From Prillingera fragicola (lineage: Eukaryota > Basidiomycota > Tremellomycetes > Trichosporonales > Trichosporonaceae), in contig BEDY01000003.1 of assembly GCA_002335605.1 (NCBI GenBank), forward strand, positions 1,922,001-1,986,000: a DNA stretch of 64,000 nucleotides, given 5' to 3'. Numbering within the stretch: position 1 is the stretch's first letter; every line of letters begins with the position of its first letter. The translations under genes and the position numbers were made by a program. The notes under the pieces are model-generated. The model was given only the letters and a program-made list of their open reading frames with translations, did no database searches and had not been told where the DNA came from. Shown here piece after piece: positions 1 to 11,082 of the stretch.

Positions 1-1621
1 ATGGTCGGCACAGTCAAAGCACGACTTGCAGCTGTCGCCGCACGCGTGGTCGTGGTCGCCCTTGGGGGACGAGCTTGAGGCGTGGTTACTGTGGGTGGCA
101 CAGCCGGGGCATTCACAACCGTCACCACAGGTGCAGGCGCCAATGACAACGTCCTCATTAGTGGGGAACGACACGACCGCATCGGGATCAACGTCCATGT
201 CCTCCTTGCCACTGCCACTGCCCTCGCGTGCGGCGGCATCAAACGTATCGATGCCCGGCAGACCAAGGGCCGAGCGAGGAATCTCCGTCGCGACCGATCC
301 ATCCTCCTTGAACACTGCTCCGAGAAACTTGTTCATGTCGGCAAGAGGACGTATGCGAGGCGGAGGAGGGCGAGGCGAGGGACCAGACGCGCTCGAGCTC
401 GTCCATCCCGGACCCAAGCTAGACGTCGAGGAGACTGACTCTGAACGAGGCTTTCCGTGGCGGGGCGAATTGCCATTCGTGGCGTAGGGAGAGTACAGCC
501 GTGTGCGGTGCACGTGTGGGGAAGTGTAGGCGGGGTGATGACGGCTGTCAGGCGACGCGAGAATGTTGGAGTTTGCGCTCGTCATGGACAGATTGAGATT
601 ACGCATTCCACTAAAGGGCGACGTCGGGGGTTGATTAGGGGTGGTAGACCCAGACGGAGCCGCAGAAGCGGGACCCTCGGAAGGGGTGACGGTGGTCGCC
701 TTTGCCTTGAACATTTCTATGAGGCTGTCGGTGACCTGGGCGTGGGGGTCGCCGCGAAGCTGGGTGTCGATGTGTGCAGGACGGGGCGGGGTGCGGCGAC
801 GGGGCGAGGGCGCGGAACGACGCGGTGCGCAGCACTTGCACTTGCCAGTCGTCTGGCAGTGGCATGGATTGAGGAGATTTTGCACTGCGTTGGTCATTAG
901 CAAGCCATACTTTCGGGCATAGCAGGCCCAGACGATGCAGTCCCTTCTGTGACTAGTCTGTGAGCCCGCGCCTCTACTCACACCTGCGCTCCGCTGCTTG
1001 ATTGTTCTCGCCGCCGAGACCGGTGAGAGCCTCTGCAGCAGCAGCCATCTCATGCACGTCCCGCAGACCATTGGGAAACGTCGGTGTCGACCCGGGCACG
1101 CCCTTTTTAGTCTCTACGACCTCGCGCACAGGCGATGCGGTCGGCGGGGGCACGAGCTGCGCGTGCAGCTGAACTGTCGACGGGCCGGCGACGCCAGTGC
1201 CGCCTACACCGTTCGCGCCATTCGCAGCGTTGGCAGCCGCAACGGCAGCAGCTCCACTGCCAGGTGCAGCTCCGAGGAAGATGGTCGAGGGAGTCTGGTT
1301 CTTGAGTTCTTCGCACGCGCACTGGATAGATCAGCACGTGCGCGCCCCCTGCTAGCGGCCAATGTCTACAGCCCATCGGTACCGCAAATATCACACGACC
1401 AGCGCGAACGCAAGCAGCGCTGTAAGGATACGCACCTTGGTATGCACGCTGCCGCCTGTCTGGCTACCCTTGCGCTTGTCACGGCAGAATGAACACTGCG
1501 TGACTGGCCTGCCCTTCTTTTTGACCTCGAAGAGCGGCCTGTCCGTGTGCGTGCAGCCCGAGACGCGGTGGCCCTTGATGCACGTCGCGCACGCATACTT
1601 TTTCTCGTTGATGAGGACCAT
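1..1621 (-). CDS. CUF1: Copper-fist transcription factor, Cuf1/Ace1/Mac1 type (C-terminus beyond left edge)
   Basis: This is a copper-sensing DNA-binding regulator; in Cryptococcus the homologue controls both copper uptake and copper detoxification genes. Exons are 1621-1436, 1321-984 and 946 to beyond base 1; phases agree, giving 490 visible residues. The first exon encodes a complete copper fist: start MVLINEKKYACATC, zinc ligands C11, C14, C23 and H25, and the minor-groove motif KKGRP. Three further cysteine clusters follow: CHCQTTGKCKCC just after the last intron, then CTCGDGCECPGC and CGDSCKSCFDC at the window edge. These resemble the C-rich copper-sensing repeats of this family. The region between is rich in Pro, Ser and Ala, as in activation domains. 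The start is the ATG directly before the fist, the invariant N-terminus of the family. The 3' end of the gene is not in the window. The Cuf1 assignment rather than Ace1 or Mac1 is inference from the presumed lineage. Confidence 0.9.
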
Positions 1622-2916
1622 GGCTGCGCCTAGGGGGGCGGTGGTGGTTGAGAGATGGAAAGACTATTGGTTGTGGGTAGGGATGGGCACGCAGCCAGTG
1701 TGCGCGTCGGGGTCGGTTGCTTTGCGGGGGATGAGGGGAGAGGGAAGGAAGAGGGGTGAGGTGGGGAGGCTCGACGGTGACCCCTAGGGGTCTTTGCCGG
1801 CCGGTCGGCCTGTAACGCGTGTTATTGCCTTGCGTAAAGGCAAACCATGCGTCCTGGGTGGGCGATGGGTTTGATGGGAGTTTGGGTTAATGGGTCGGAG
1901 ATGATTTGGTGGAGATGAGATTTGGGGGGTGGCGATGACCTGGATTGTGTGTGTGATGTGGTGTGGTGTCGTGTGGGTGGGCGGTGGATAACTAATGGCA
2001 GAGAGGGATTACTACTGCTGTGCTCCTAGTGCTGTCTTGGTTTGTGGTTGCGCATGGAGGGAGAGGGGTTAGCAGTGTAGGAAGGAGAAAGACGAGGAAA
2101 AAGACGAGGCAAAGGTGGGCTGAATGGGTGCTGCTCGGCGTTGGCTGCCTGGGTGGGGTGCTGGCTGGGGTGAGAAAGGAGACGGCGGCGTGACTAGCAC
2201 GCTGCTGCAACGGAATAGACAGCAACAACTGGAAATTGATCCCGTCTCTCTCAAGGGGCAATGTCACTGTTCCTCTTTCCCTCTCTTGCTCCTCTCCCTT
2301 TATTCCTATGCATGCGTCTGCGTGCATCTCATGCTCTGGTACTGCTCCTATGCAGGCTAAACTCGGCCCAGAACATTCAGTCAGTACCAAGAACTCGTGG
2401 CTCGCGTTTCGGTGCCAACAGCAGTGGCCCACATGCAACACATGCCACACCTAGCATGCAGCCCTTCCCCCCTGCGTCGTCGTTCCTGTTTCCTCGGTGG
2501 TCTCTCTTTGATTTGGCCCCGTTGCTCTTTACCCTGTGCCTAGGGTGCACAGCAAACCGGGGTAGCATCCTAGCCTATCTGCTCCCGTCCCCACCCAGAC
2601 GCCGCTGGACGCCGCACCCACGCCAGTACCGCCCACCATGCCCACTGCGCCACTTTGGCGATGTGGCACCTTGTGGACTGCTGTACCATTTATGCCATTC
2701 GCTCTTCAACCTCGGCTCTCTTCTTCACCCCGCAAAAACAGCGCAGAAACAAAACGCCAAGTCTTACATGTCTACGGACACTTGGGATACACCCCGAATT
2801 GCGAAACGCACAGACCTGCAGACCTGCAGCTCGGGGCCGCACGCACAGATCCGCACTCCAACCACTAACAAGCGCTAAAATGCCTCAACCCACCCACAAC
2901 AAAGGCATTAAAGCAA
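1622..2916. other. Intergenic / CUF1 upstream region
   Basis: About 1.3 kb between the CUF1 start and the end of the next minus-strand gene. It should contain the CUF1 promoter and leader. Open frames here (for example 2261-2878 on the plus strand) are low-complexity and lack splice or homology support. GT-rich runs lie at about 1945-1985. No certain regulatory element is called. Confidence 0.5.
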
Positions 2917-4192
2917 TCAAGCAAGAACCAAGCGCACGCCCATACCGCGCTGGTCCATGACGCCGTCAAGACCGTTAAAGATGCGCGCGACGTCGAGCTC
3001 GGTCAGGCGAGTCTTCCACTCATCCTCGGGCGATGTCTTCATGAAGCGGGCGTGGCTCACAATCTCGCGGCACGCCTCGACGCTGGCACTCTCGAGTCCC
3101 TCGAGGGCGCTGCGGGGAATTTTGACAATCTTGGGCGGCTGAGGCTCGACGTCGTTGGCGGGCTTGTTGAACAGATCGGCCTTCTTGCCAATCCACCAGG
3201 TGCCGGTCGCGTGCCAGAGTTCGTCCCCTTGCTCGAGGCTGTGGGGGTCCAGGATACCCAGGTGCAGAAGCACGTCGATCGGGAGGGGCAGGGGAGAGAT
3301 GTCGGCCAGGATCTCTGCGGGGGGGAGAGGAATCTCGGCGTTCGAGGGCCCAAACTGGTGCGCCAGGTCTTGAAGCAGGCGGAGAGGAGCGGCTGGGAAG
3401 ACTGTTGGGTTAGGGGTGCGTTCTCTGGCGAAGAAGGCATTTAGGAGGAGCATACTTACCATCTCCAGGAGGGTCGGGGTAGGGGTCAACGAGGAGAGGA
3501 ATCGACTCGGTAGCCTGTCCGTCAGCGCCACAGCTACAGCCTGCAAGAGCCATTGCACTCACAGCCTCGCAGAACATTTTGGCAAAGCTCAACGCCTCGT
3601 TCTTGTGGACGGTATCGTCCTTGGCCTCCTGTTGGCTCTTTGCAAGCAGCGCCACGACGTCGTCTCCAATACACTTTCCCTTCATCTTGCCTCCCAGCCC
3701 CTTGAACAACGACGCGGTCGCCGCCGCCAGCGCCGCGGCGGGCTCGTACCGCTCCCCAACAGTGATACCCTTCATGCTCTCATGCTCGCGCTCGCGCATG
3801 ATCTGGATTCCGAAGAATTCAGCAACCTTGTTCTCTCCCACCTCTCCACTCGCCCACGCCTTGGCGGACAAGAGGTTGGCGGTCGTGTCCCACCCCGTCT
3901 CGCTCGCGAGGTACATACCCAGCACGCCGCGGAGGGCGGTCTCGCGCGGGGTCTGGTTGACCTCGGCGAAATAGGTACGGTACTCGGGGCGGAGGAAGAG
4001 GGCGTGGACTAGGTGCAGCGTGGTGAGGACGTTGGCGTGGTGCAGGTCCGTGGGGAAAGCCAGGGGTAGCGCCGTAGGGTGGTGCGTCGGTGAGGCCGAA
4101 GCGAGGGCTGACTGCGGGAGCGTGCCCAGAAAGTCCCCAATAGCGCTCGACGAAATGTCGGGGAGGGTTACTAGACATGCCATTTGTGCCAT
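2917..4192 (-). CDS. Uncharacterised 389-aa protein, weakly similar to queuosine-salvage-type proteins
   Basis: Three exons, 4192-3563, 3514-3460 and 3401-2917, join in phase to a 389-residue protein ending in VRLVLA. Introns are 48 and 58 nt with GTGAGT and GTAAGT donors. There is no signal peptide or membrane segment. Blocks reading LRGVLGMYLASE, GITVGERYEP and DVLLHLGILD, followed by an Ala/Leu-rich helix ending EACREIV, resemble blocks I associate with fungal proteins of the Q_salvage (DUF2419) kind. That family releases queuine from queuosine nucleotides. The catalytic FWxD region of the human protein is not evident, so the function is a tentative guess. The gene is in tandem with MGE1, which lies upstream on the same strand. 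Confidence 0.7.
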
Positions 4193-4644
4193 TTTGGTGG
4201 GTGGTGAAAGGTAGTGGGAAGAGACACGAGTGTCCTCGGATGGCGAGTCTGAGCTCGCTTGTCATGACTGCGCTGGGCGATCGCCGGTCGGTCACCGGTG
4301 GAGGTTTCATGATGGACGGGGGCAGATCGGTGAGCAGCTGCCAGAATATCACCGAACAAAATCCGCCTCTCACACACCTTGCTAGGTAGTCAAGCTGCAG
4401 CACGACCAAAGCATAATGAGAAGTGGTGCTGCATGCAATATGGATGCTGTGATTACAGAACAGATGCCGTGTGCGACATATTTTGCTACGTCCTGGCCCT
4501 GGGCCTCTGCCGCCAAACTAACCCGGCAGCGGCGGCGGACGACTCGACTCGTCCGCCGGCTTGCCCGTCGTCTTCCTTCGTCGCCGCTCTCTCCTCTCCG
4601 ACTACCACCGCTCACAACGCCTGAGAAGCTCTGCACTATGCCGC
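4193..4644. other. Intergenic spacer
   Basis: 452 bp between two minus-strand genes. It holds the promoter of the uncharacterised gene and the 3' end of MGE1. No other feature is seen. Confidence 0.5.
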
Positions 4645-5345
4645 TTACTCGATCTGAGTAACGCCGACCTGGGCGGGACGAAGGACGCGGTCCTTGATCA
4701 TCCATCCAATCTTTGCGACCTCAAAGACCTCGCCGGCACCGCGCTCCTCGCCCTTCTCGTTGCGAGGAGCGACAGCAGCGGGAACCTGGAAGGTGGCCTC
4801 GTGGTGGTTGGGGTCAAAGGGGGCGCCAACGAGGTTCTCCATGGGCTTGATGCCGTTGAGCGAAAAGGTCTGGAGGAGCTGTTTCCTGGTGATCTCAACA
4901 CCCTGGTAGAGGTCGTGAAGCGGGGTTCCCTTCTCCACGGGCTGGGGGACGTGCTTGAGGGCAGTAGCGAGGACGTCCTCGGTAGCGAGGAGAGCACGAG
5001 CAAAGCCAGTAATGGCAAACTCGGAGGCCTTGGCGCGCTCCTCGGCAGACCTCCTTGAGAGGGTCTGGTAGTCGGCGCGCATGTACTGCATCTCCTTCTG
5101 CTCTTGTCAGCATGCTGCTACTGCAGTGCTAAACTCACGGTCATCTCCTTGACCTTCTCCTCGAGCTCGGCAATCTTCTTGGCCTCGTCGCTCTCGCCGG
5201 CCTTGGCCTCGTCCTTCTTCTCCTCGGCGGGGGCGGCGTCAGAATAGCTGCGCACACCGGCGGGGAGAGCGCGGGCAACAGAGGTGGCGCGGGCAGGGCG
5301 CGCAACGGCTTGGCGGAGCGACGAGGCGACGGAACGAGAGAACAT
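4645..5345 (-). CDS. MGE1: Mitochondrial GrpE nucleotide exchange factor Mge1
   Basis: Co-chaperone that releases ADP from mitochondrial Hsp70 in the matrix, needed for protein import and folding. Exons 5345-5139 and 5100-4645 give 220 residues (69 + 151), close to the usual 220-230 for the family. The N-terminus (MFSRSVASSLRQAVARPARA) is Arg/Ser/Ala-rich and lacks acidic residues, a typical presequence. It is followed by a Lys/Glu/Ala linker and a coiled coil starting near residue 55 (KIAELEEKVKEM). The C-terminal beta domain holds LFSLNGIKPMENL-like and PFDPNHHEA motifs and ends with IKDRVLRPAQVGV, the hallmark end of GrpE proteins. The intron is 38 nt. An upstream in-frame extension exists, but the ATG at 5345 fits the presequence best. 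Confidence 0.95.
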
Positions 5346-5951
5346 GGTGGGGTTGTTGTTGTTGAAGTAAACTGTACAGAAGGAGGAAGTCGGTGGTGGA
5401 AAAGTCAGTTTCCATCGCCGATGCTGGGCCGAGATCCGAAAGCGGAGGCTAATTTTGTAATGACTGGCTATTGGGTGAGTTGTAATTGAGCAGGGTATTG
5501 CTTCCAAATTAATATGTATTGTTATTGTCTTGGCCCCCCTACGGCCGATGCAATCACCAGTCTCAAGCTGGTGGTGACGACGAGGTGCTGCTGGCTGGAC
5601 TTGCTGTTCCCAATTGTCTCCACACGAAAGTTGTTTCTCAATACTGACCGGGCGGATTACTCAAGATGCTCTGCCTGCAACACCCTCGTTCAAACTGATG
5701 TGCCACTCCTGATTCTGCCAACGCAAGCACATGAAATCATAGCATAGTCCTAGTGTCCCGCACAGTTTATCAAAACTCAAGCTCAGCACAGGTGTGTCTT
5801 CGTTCTGGGTCGTATCTCAATTGTCCTGGGTGCCGCGTTAAAAAAATCGTCATTAAAAGTGGTTGTCGTCGTCAACTTGTCCTCGATCCGCGGTCTATGG
5901 GTCCAGCCCGTTTGATAATTTTAGCTCCTTCTGGCTGGAGTAATGGCGGGC
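5346..5951. other. Intergenic / MGE1 promoter region
   Basis: 606 bp upstream of MGE1 and downstream of the next minus-strand gene. No coding sequence, RNA gene or clear heat-shock element array is seen. Confidence 0.5.
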
Positions 5952-7421
5952 TCACGCCGAGACAGGCTGCCCGACAGGCGCGCTCCCCTTCAGCGCAGCC
6001 ATCATAGCGGTAAAGGCCTTGGTGTCGGCGCTCTGAATCGCCTCAACAGCGAGCGTGACGGTGCTGGGACCAACACGGAAAATGTCGGCGTCCTTTGCCC
6101 TGCCGCGCGCGCGGCCGATGGACGGCGGGTCAATCGACCATGGCCGGGGCTTATCCTTGAGCACTGCCGGGGTGGGCGGTGAGGTGCTCTGCGGGGAGAT
6201 GGACCAGGGGCGCGCCGGGCTGCGCGTGGTCGTCTTGGCGCGGAGGGAGGAGGAGCGTGGAGGCGTGTTGCGTGTTGGCTCCAGCACTGGCTCTGCTTGT
6301 GGCTGTGGCTGCGGCTGTGGGTGTGGCGCCGCGCGCCTGATCTGGGCCGGCGGGGTGAAGGGCGGAGAACTAGCCTCGGTGCTTGCGTGCCATGTGCTGC
6401 GAGTCGGGGTATGCGGCGGCTCCTCGAGAGTGGTGGACCATGGGTGGAGGGGGAGTTCAAAGCCATCGAAAGGCAGCTTGTCCTCCTCGATACCCGCGGG
6501 CACGTCTGGGTCGCCGCGTGACACGCCTTGAGGCATTGGCAGGAGCGCCAAGGTGGGCGACGTGGGGGTGTGCGGTCCCGGACTCTCGGGAGAGGGTGGG
6601 CCGTTGTTGAACCATCCTGCCACCTCGCTGCCTGGCGACATGGGAAAGTCGGACAGGGGAGGGAGCATGTTGGGCAAGATGCGCAGGCCATCTGGGAGGG
6701 CACGCTTACCTGGCCGCGAGACGCTGCCGAGCAAGATTATCTTTGGCTGTGCATGGTGCGCAGTTTGCGCAACAGTGATGGATGCTGGTGATGGCGAGGC
6801 ATGCACCAAGGTCGCTGGCAAGGACACTGACCGCCGGCGATCGCCATTATCAGGCAAAGGCGAAATCGTCGGCCTGGTGCTGCTGCCGTTGCCTGACCCG
6901 CAGAGCATCGGTGTCTCCTCCACAATGCAGGAAAGAGTTTTTCTGCACCTGTCAGTGGGTACTCGGCGACCATAACAACAATAAAAGAAACTTACTGGAA
7001 CGGGGCAGATGCCGCTCGCCGGTGAATCCGCTTGATAGGAGGTTTAAGTACCAAAGGCTCCCTGGGCGGTGACGGTGGGCTATCAATCCTGTTATCCATA
7101 TCAGCTCCTGAACCTCATGCATGAAGCTGCCACGTACCACTGCAGTTCCCCGTAAGCTGAACAGGTAAACTTGCGGATGCCCGTAGTAGTCATCGTAGTC
7201 ATCGTCGTCTGTTGTCGTTGAAAGGAAATGAATGTTGGTTGAGGGGGCTGGGTGCCCGAGGCACTGGAATGCCGGGAAAATGGACTGTTTCTCTCGACAA
7301 CAATGTCGTCACTTGAAAAAGTGGTTTGCCTTGCCCAACGAGAGGCAGCGATGCCGGCCTGCCGGGCAATGTAGTCGTCGAAGAATGGCTTTGGGAAAGA
7401 GAGTGAACAAAGAGTAAGCAA
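5952..7421 (-). CDS. Proline/serine-rich hypothetical protein (5' end uncertain)
   Basis: Not recognised. Three exons are well supported: one ending at 7138, then 7088-6996, then 6948-5952; all junction phases agree (donors GTACGT and GTAAGT; introns 49 and 47 nt). The protein is low-complexity, with many PPSP, SPPTP and PRPWSI-type stretches, a run of alternating Pro-Gln-Pro near the middle, and a repeated RPWSI(S/D)P motif. That composition suggests a disordered protein with possible kinase sites. The C-terminus (residues after PSIGRARGRAK) is less biased and may be a short folded helical segment with a TAVEAIQ-like helix. The first exon is open at least to 7421, but no convincing ATG or upstream acceptor was fixed. 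An in-frame ATG lies near 7206, in an MTTMTTTG stretch. Confidence 0.6.
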
Positions 7422-8220
7422 ATCTGGTTGGGGGTAGTCGACGAGTTAGTCATTGGGCCTACTAGCCACCCTCATCTTCTGATCATTGAGGCTGTGGTCG
7501 CCAGTCAGGTGGACCTAGCTCCCTTGGTGGTGAGCCAGCAGAGATATTTTCGCCCGTCTCCGTCCTTCATCTCCCCTAAACCCTTCCCTTTGTTTCGAGT
7601 TTGGGTTAGGTGTCATTCAGAGCTTATGCCAGAAGCTTAAGACGAATCGCTTCCTGGATATGATGTTCTGTTCAGATACCTCGGCTGTACAAACCTGTCC
7701 AGGCAGGCCAGCAGGCCAGTTGGGTTGGACCTGGCCCTGTTAAGCCAGCGACTGTGGTCTGGGTCTTTACCAGCCAGTTAATATGAAATTGAGTGTCTCT
7801 TGGACGAAATGCCCTCAGTAAATCATGTCTCCAAGTCGGGAGCTTGTTGCTGGGAGACGTAAAGGAAAAGGTAGCCGCCGCAGACCCAAGCCCCAGGGAG
7901 AGAGCTACGACGCAAGAGGAACAACAGAGGAACGGGGTAGTATTGCAATGTACCTGCGTGCCGTACAGCATCCCTCTTCCCTCTTTCCTCTGCTCGACTG
8001 CATCGATGGCCATTAAGCGGAAGTATTTTTACGGAGGCTGGGCCTGGGTAGACTCTCTCACCTAGCATGCCCAGCGCGCAGGCAGGCCCAGCCAGCCAGC
8101 CAGGCACATCAACTGTCGTGTTCCTCTTCCCTACGTCACTGTACTCGTCGCATGTCCATGTCCACCATTTGCTCTCATTACACGGCTAGGCAGCCAGCAT
8201 CCAGCTCGTAATCAACGACG
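7422..8220. other. Divergent intergenic region upstream of GH3 gene
   Basis: About 800 bp between a minus-strand gene and the plus-strand beta-glucosidase, likely carrying both promoters. A short CAGGCAGGCCCAGCCAGCCAGC-like repetitive patch lies at about 8070-8104. No gene is seen. Confidence 0.45.
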
Positions 8221-11082
8221 ATGCGAGCATTCATCAACGCAGCAACACTGTTAACAGTAGTGACTGCAGCCGTCGACCAAATTCCTCTATTTGCCCCCCA
8301 GAATGCAGACCCAATCACCCCAGACAATGCCGCAGCACGCTGGGCCGCAGCCCACGACCGCGCAGTGGCCCTCGTCAACGACATGACTGCAGCTGAGAAG
8401 ATCAACATGACCTCTGGCACGGATGGCCCCTGCCAGGCCAATTCGGGCAGTGTGCCACGCTTGGGTATTCCGTCGCTTTGCTACAACGATGGCCGTGCGT
8501 TGCTTGCAGCACGCGAAAGACTGACGAGCCCAGCGGCTGGCTTGCGATACACGGACTTCGTGACACAGTTCCCTTCCCAGTTTACGACGGCAATGTCGTT
8601 TGATCGTGAGCTCGTGAGGGAGATGACGGAGAGGATGTCGGGCGAGTTTGCCGGCAAGGGCGTTAACGTTGAGCTTGGTCCGGTAGGTAGTCGATTCATG
8701 TGGCACAAGTGAAAGACAACTAATGGGCAGCTCACGGGAGGACCGCTGGGGCGATCGTGCGTTTCGATGGCTGAAGTGTTCTAATGCTGCAGGCCGTTTG
8801 GCGGCCGGAACTGGGAGGCATTCACGCCCGACCCCTATCTCTCGTCGACGATGAGCTACATTGCCATCCGAGCATCCCAGCACAGTGGCCTAATCGCTTG
8901 TGCCAAGCACTACTTTATGTACGAGCAGGAGCCGGTGTGCAAGGGTCCGCTGGATGACTATGGCGGACGAACAGGGTGCATGGATGTGGCCGCTATGGTT
9001 GACGGTAGGTGAACCAATCCGCACAAAGAATGACGGGGCCAGACAAGACGGTCAAGGAATTGTATCTGCCTAGCTTTGCAGAGGCCGTTCGAGCTGGTGT
9101 CGGCGCGGTCATGTGCTCGTACAACCGCATCAATGACACTCCATCGTGTCAGAGCAGTGACTCTATGACGCGTATCCTGAAAGACGAGCTCAACTTTAAG
9201 GGCTTGTAAGTCGTGTGCGACTGCTTGACCACACAAGCTGACAACGCAGTGTTCTTGTAGGTCTCTGACGGGGCATACTGTCGAGTCAACTAACAAAAGG
9301 CAGAGCGACTTTGGTGCCACTCACTCAACCGTTGATTCAATCAACGCTGGCCTAGACCAAGAACTCCCGGGAACATATTTCTGTGAGCCACCACATCGTC
9401 ACACTCACTGACGAGCAGTCGGCGACAACCTGGCCAAGGCAGTGAAGAACGGCGAGGTCAAGGGGTCACGCCTAGACGAGATGGTCCAGCGGATCCTCAC
9501 CCCATGGATCGCGTTCGGGCAGGCCGATAGCTGGTCAGCTGTGAATTATCAGCATTTCTCACTCGCGGACCAACACACAAACAATGGCTACACGTACACA
9601 AACGCACACGAGGATCACCGGCAGGCAGACACGGCGGACCTCGTCCGGCGCGTCGCGGAGCAGTCGCACGTGTTGCTGAAGAATGACGGCGTGCTGCCGC
9701 TCAAGAATGTGCGGCGTATTGCCGTCTTTGGGCAGGACGCGGATTATCCGACTACAGTGGCCGGGTGTGGCGGAGATCTGTTCTGTATCGAGGGGAGTGG
9801 ACGGAGGCACTGGAATGGCACAGTCACGATTGGTGGTGGAAGTGGGGCTGGGTATGGGACGTATATTGTGAGTTCGCGTGCGTGAGGCTGTTGTTGATGG
9901 CCAGGTTCCCCCAATTGAGGCAATCTCCCGGCGCACACGAGCGCTGGGCTGGCGCGTTGATCATGTCCTCCGTGATGAGGAAGTCTACTATCCCGCCATG
10001 AAGGCTGTGGCGGAGAGTGTGGAAGTGTGCCTAGTGTTCGTGTCCGTCTTCCTCGTCGAGGGCTGGGACCGGGCTACGCTAAAGCTCGACCGCGACGGCG
10101 AGGCGTTGATAAAGCATGTGGAGAAGCACTGCGCCGGCGATGTCGTCGTGGTTATTCACGCCGGTGGGCAAGTGATTGTTGAGGACTGGGTGAGTGTGGT
10201 ACGTTTTGGAGGTGGTGCTAATTAATATAGATTAATTTACCAAAAGTCAAGGGAGTTATCTTTGCTGGCTACCCCGGGCAGGAGAGCGGAAATGCCCTCG
10301 CGAATATCCTCTGGGGAGACGTCAGCCCTAGCGGCAAGTTGGCTTTCACTGTGGGAAAGAAGGAGTCTCACTGGCCCAAGGGGAATATCTTGCGTTATAT
10401 GGTGGGTGCGGTGGAAGTGACGGTGGCTGACGAGCCAGCCAAAGAAAGGCGACATCCCGCGCGTCAAGTTCTCTGAAGGTCTTGCCATTGATTATAAATG
10501 GTTTGACAGGAAGGGGATCTCACCGCGATACGAATTTGGCTTTGGGTTGAGGTGAGCACGAGCCTTTGGACGGCTCTGATTTGTTCAGTTACACGACATT
10601 CGCTCTTGCGGACTTGCGTGTGGATAAGGAATATCGTGCGGTGACGGATACTGTAATGCCGACAAACGAAAAGCACGAGGGAGAAGGCGATCTCTATGAC
10701 GTGCTGTACGTTGCGCATGTCAAGGTTCGCAATACTGGAGTGGTGCAAGGTGGTGAAGTGCCACAACTCGTGAGTTGCATGTAGTGACCAATGCCGACGA
10801 CAGTACATGTCTTTCCCCAAGACCGAGAAGGAGCAGCCTCCCAAGCATCTACGAGGCTACGCCAAAGTCTTCTTGAACCCCGGGGAGGAGCGCGAGGTTG
10901 AGTTCCCTCTTGTAAGTTCGCGCATTTGAGTGCACGTCCTGATCGAGCAGCGAAAGAAAGACCTGTCGGTTTGGGATGTCAAGCGCCAGCTGTGGCACAT
11001 TCCCAAGGGTCAGTTCACGTTCCAGGTTGGCCACAGCAGTCGTGTTTTGAAGCTCAAGGTCGATCTCGACATTGTCCAATGA
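8221..11082 (+). CDS. Secreted glycoside hydrolase family 3 beta-glucosidase
   Basis: Hydrolyses terminal beta-glucosides outside the cell. Fourteen exons join in phase to 782 residues: 8221-8494, 8534-8682, 8731-8756, 8793-9004, 9043-9205, 9250-9256, 9304-9382, 9419-9867, 9905-10189, 10231-10401, 10439-10551, 10589-10769, 10804-10911, 10951-11082. A signal peptide ([17 protein letters not shown]) is followed by the GH3 barrel, with [29 protein letters not shown] and CAKHY. The nucleophile is D279 in [12 protein letters not shown]. The second domain begins near [13 protein letters not shown] and contains [25 protein letters not shown]. The FnIII-like C-terminal domain starts at [15 protein letters not shown]. 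Exon 6 is only 7 nt and precedes the nucleophile. Length and order match fungal GH3 enzymes. Substrate specificity cannot be read from the sequence. Confidence 0.93.

Noticed and set aside
2261..2878. 205-codon plus-strand frame upstream of CUF1
   Set aside because: Low-complexity Leu/Pro/Ser composition; lies in the expected promoter and leader of CUF1; no domain.
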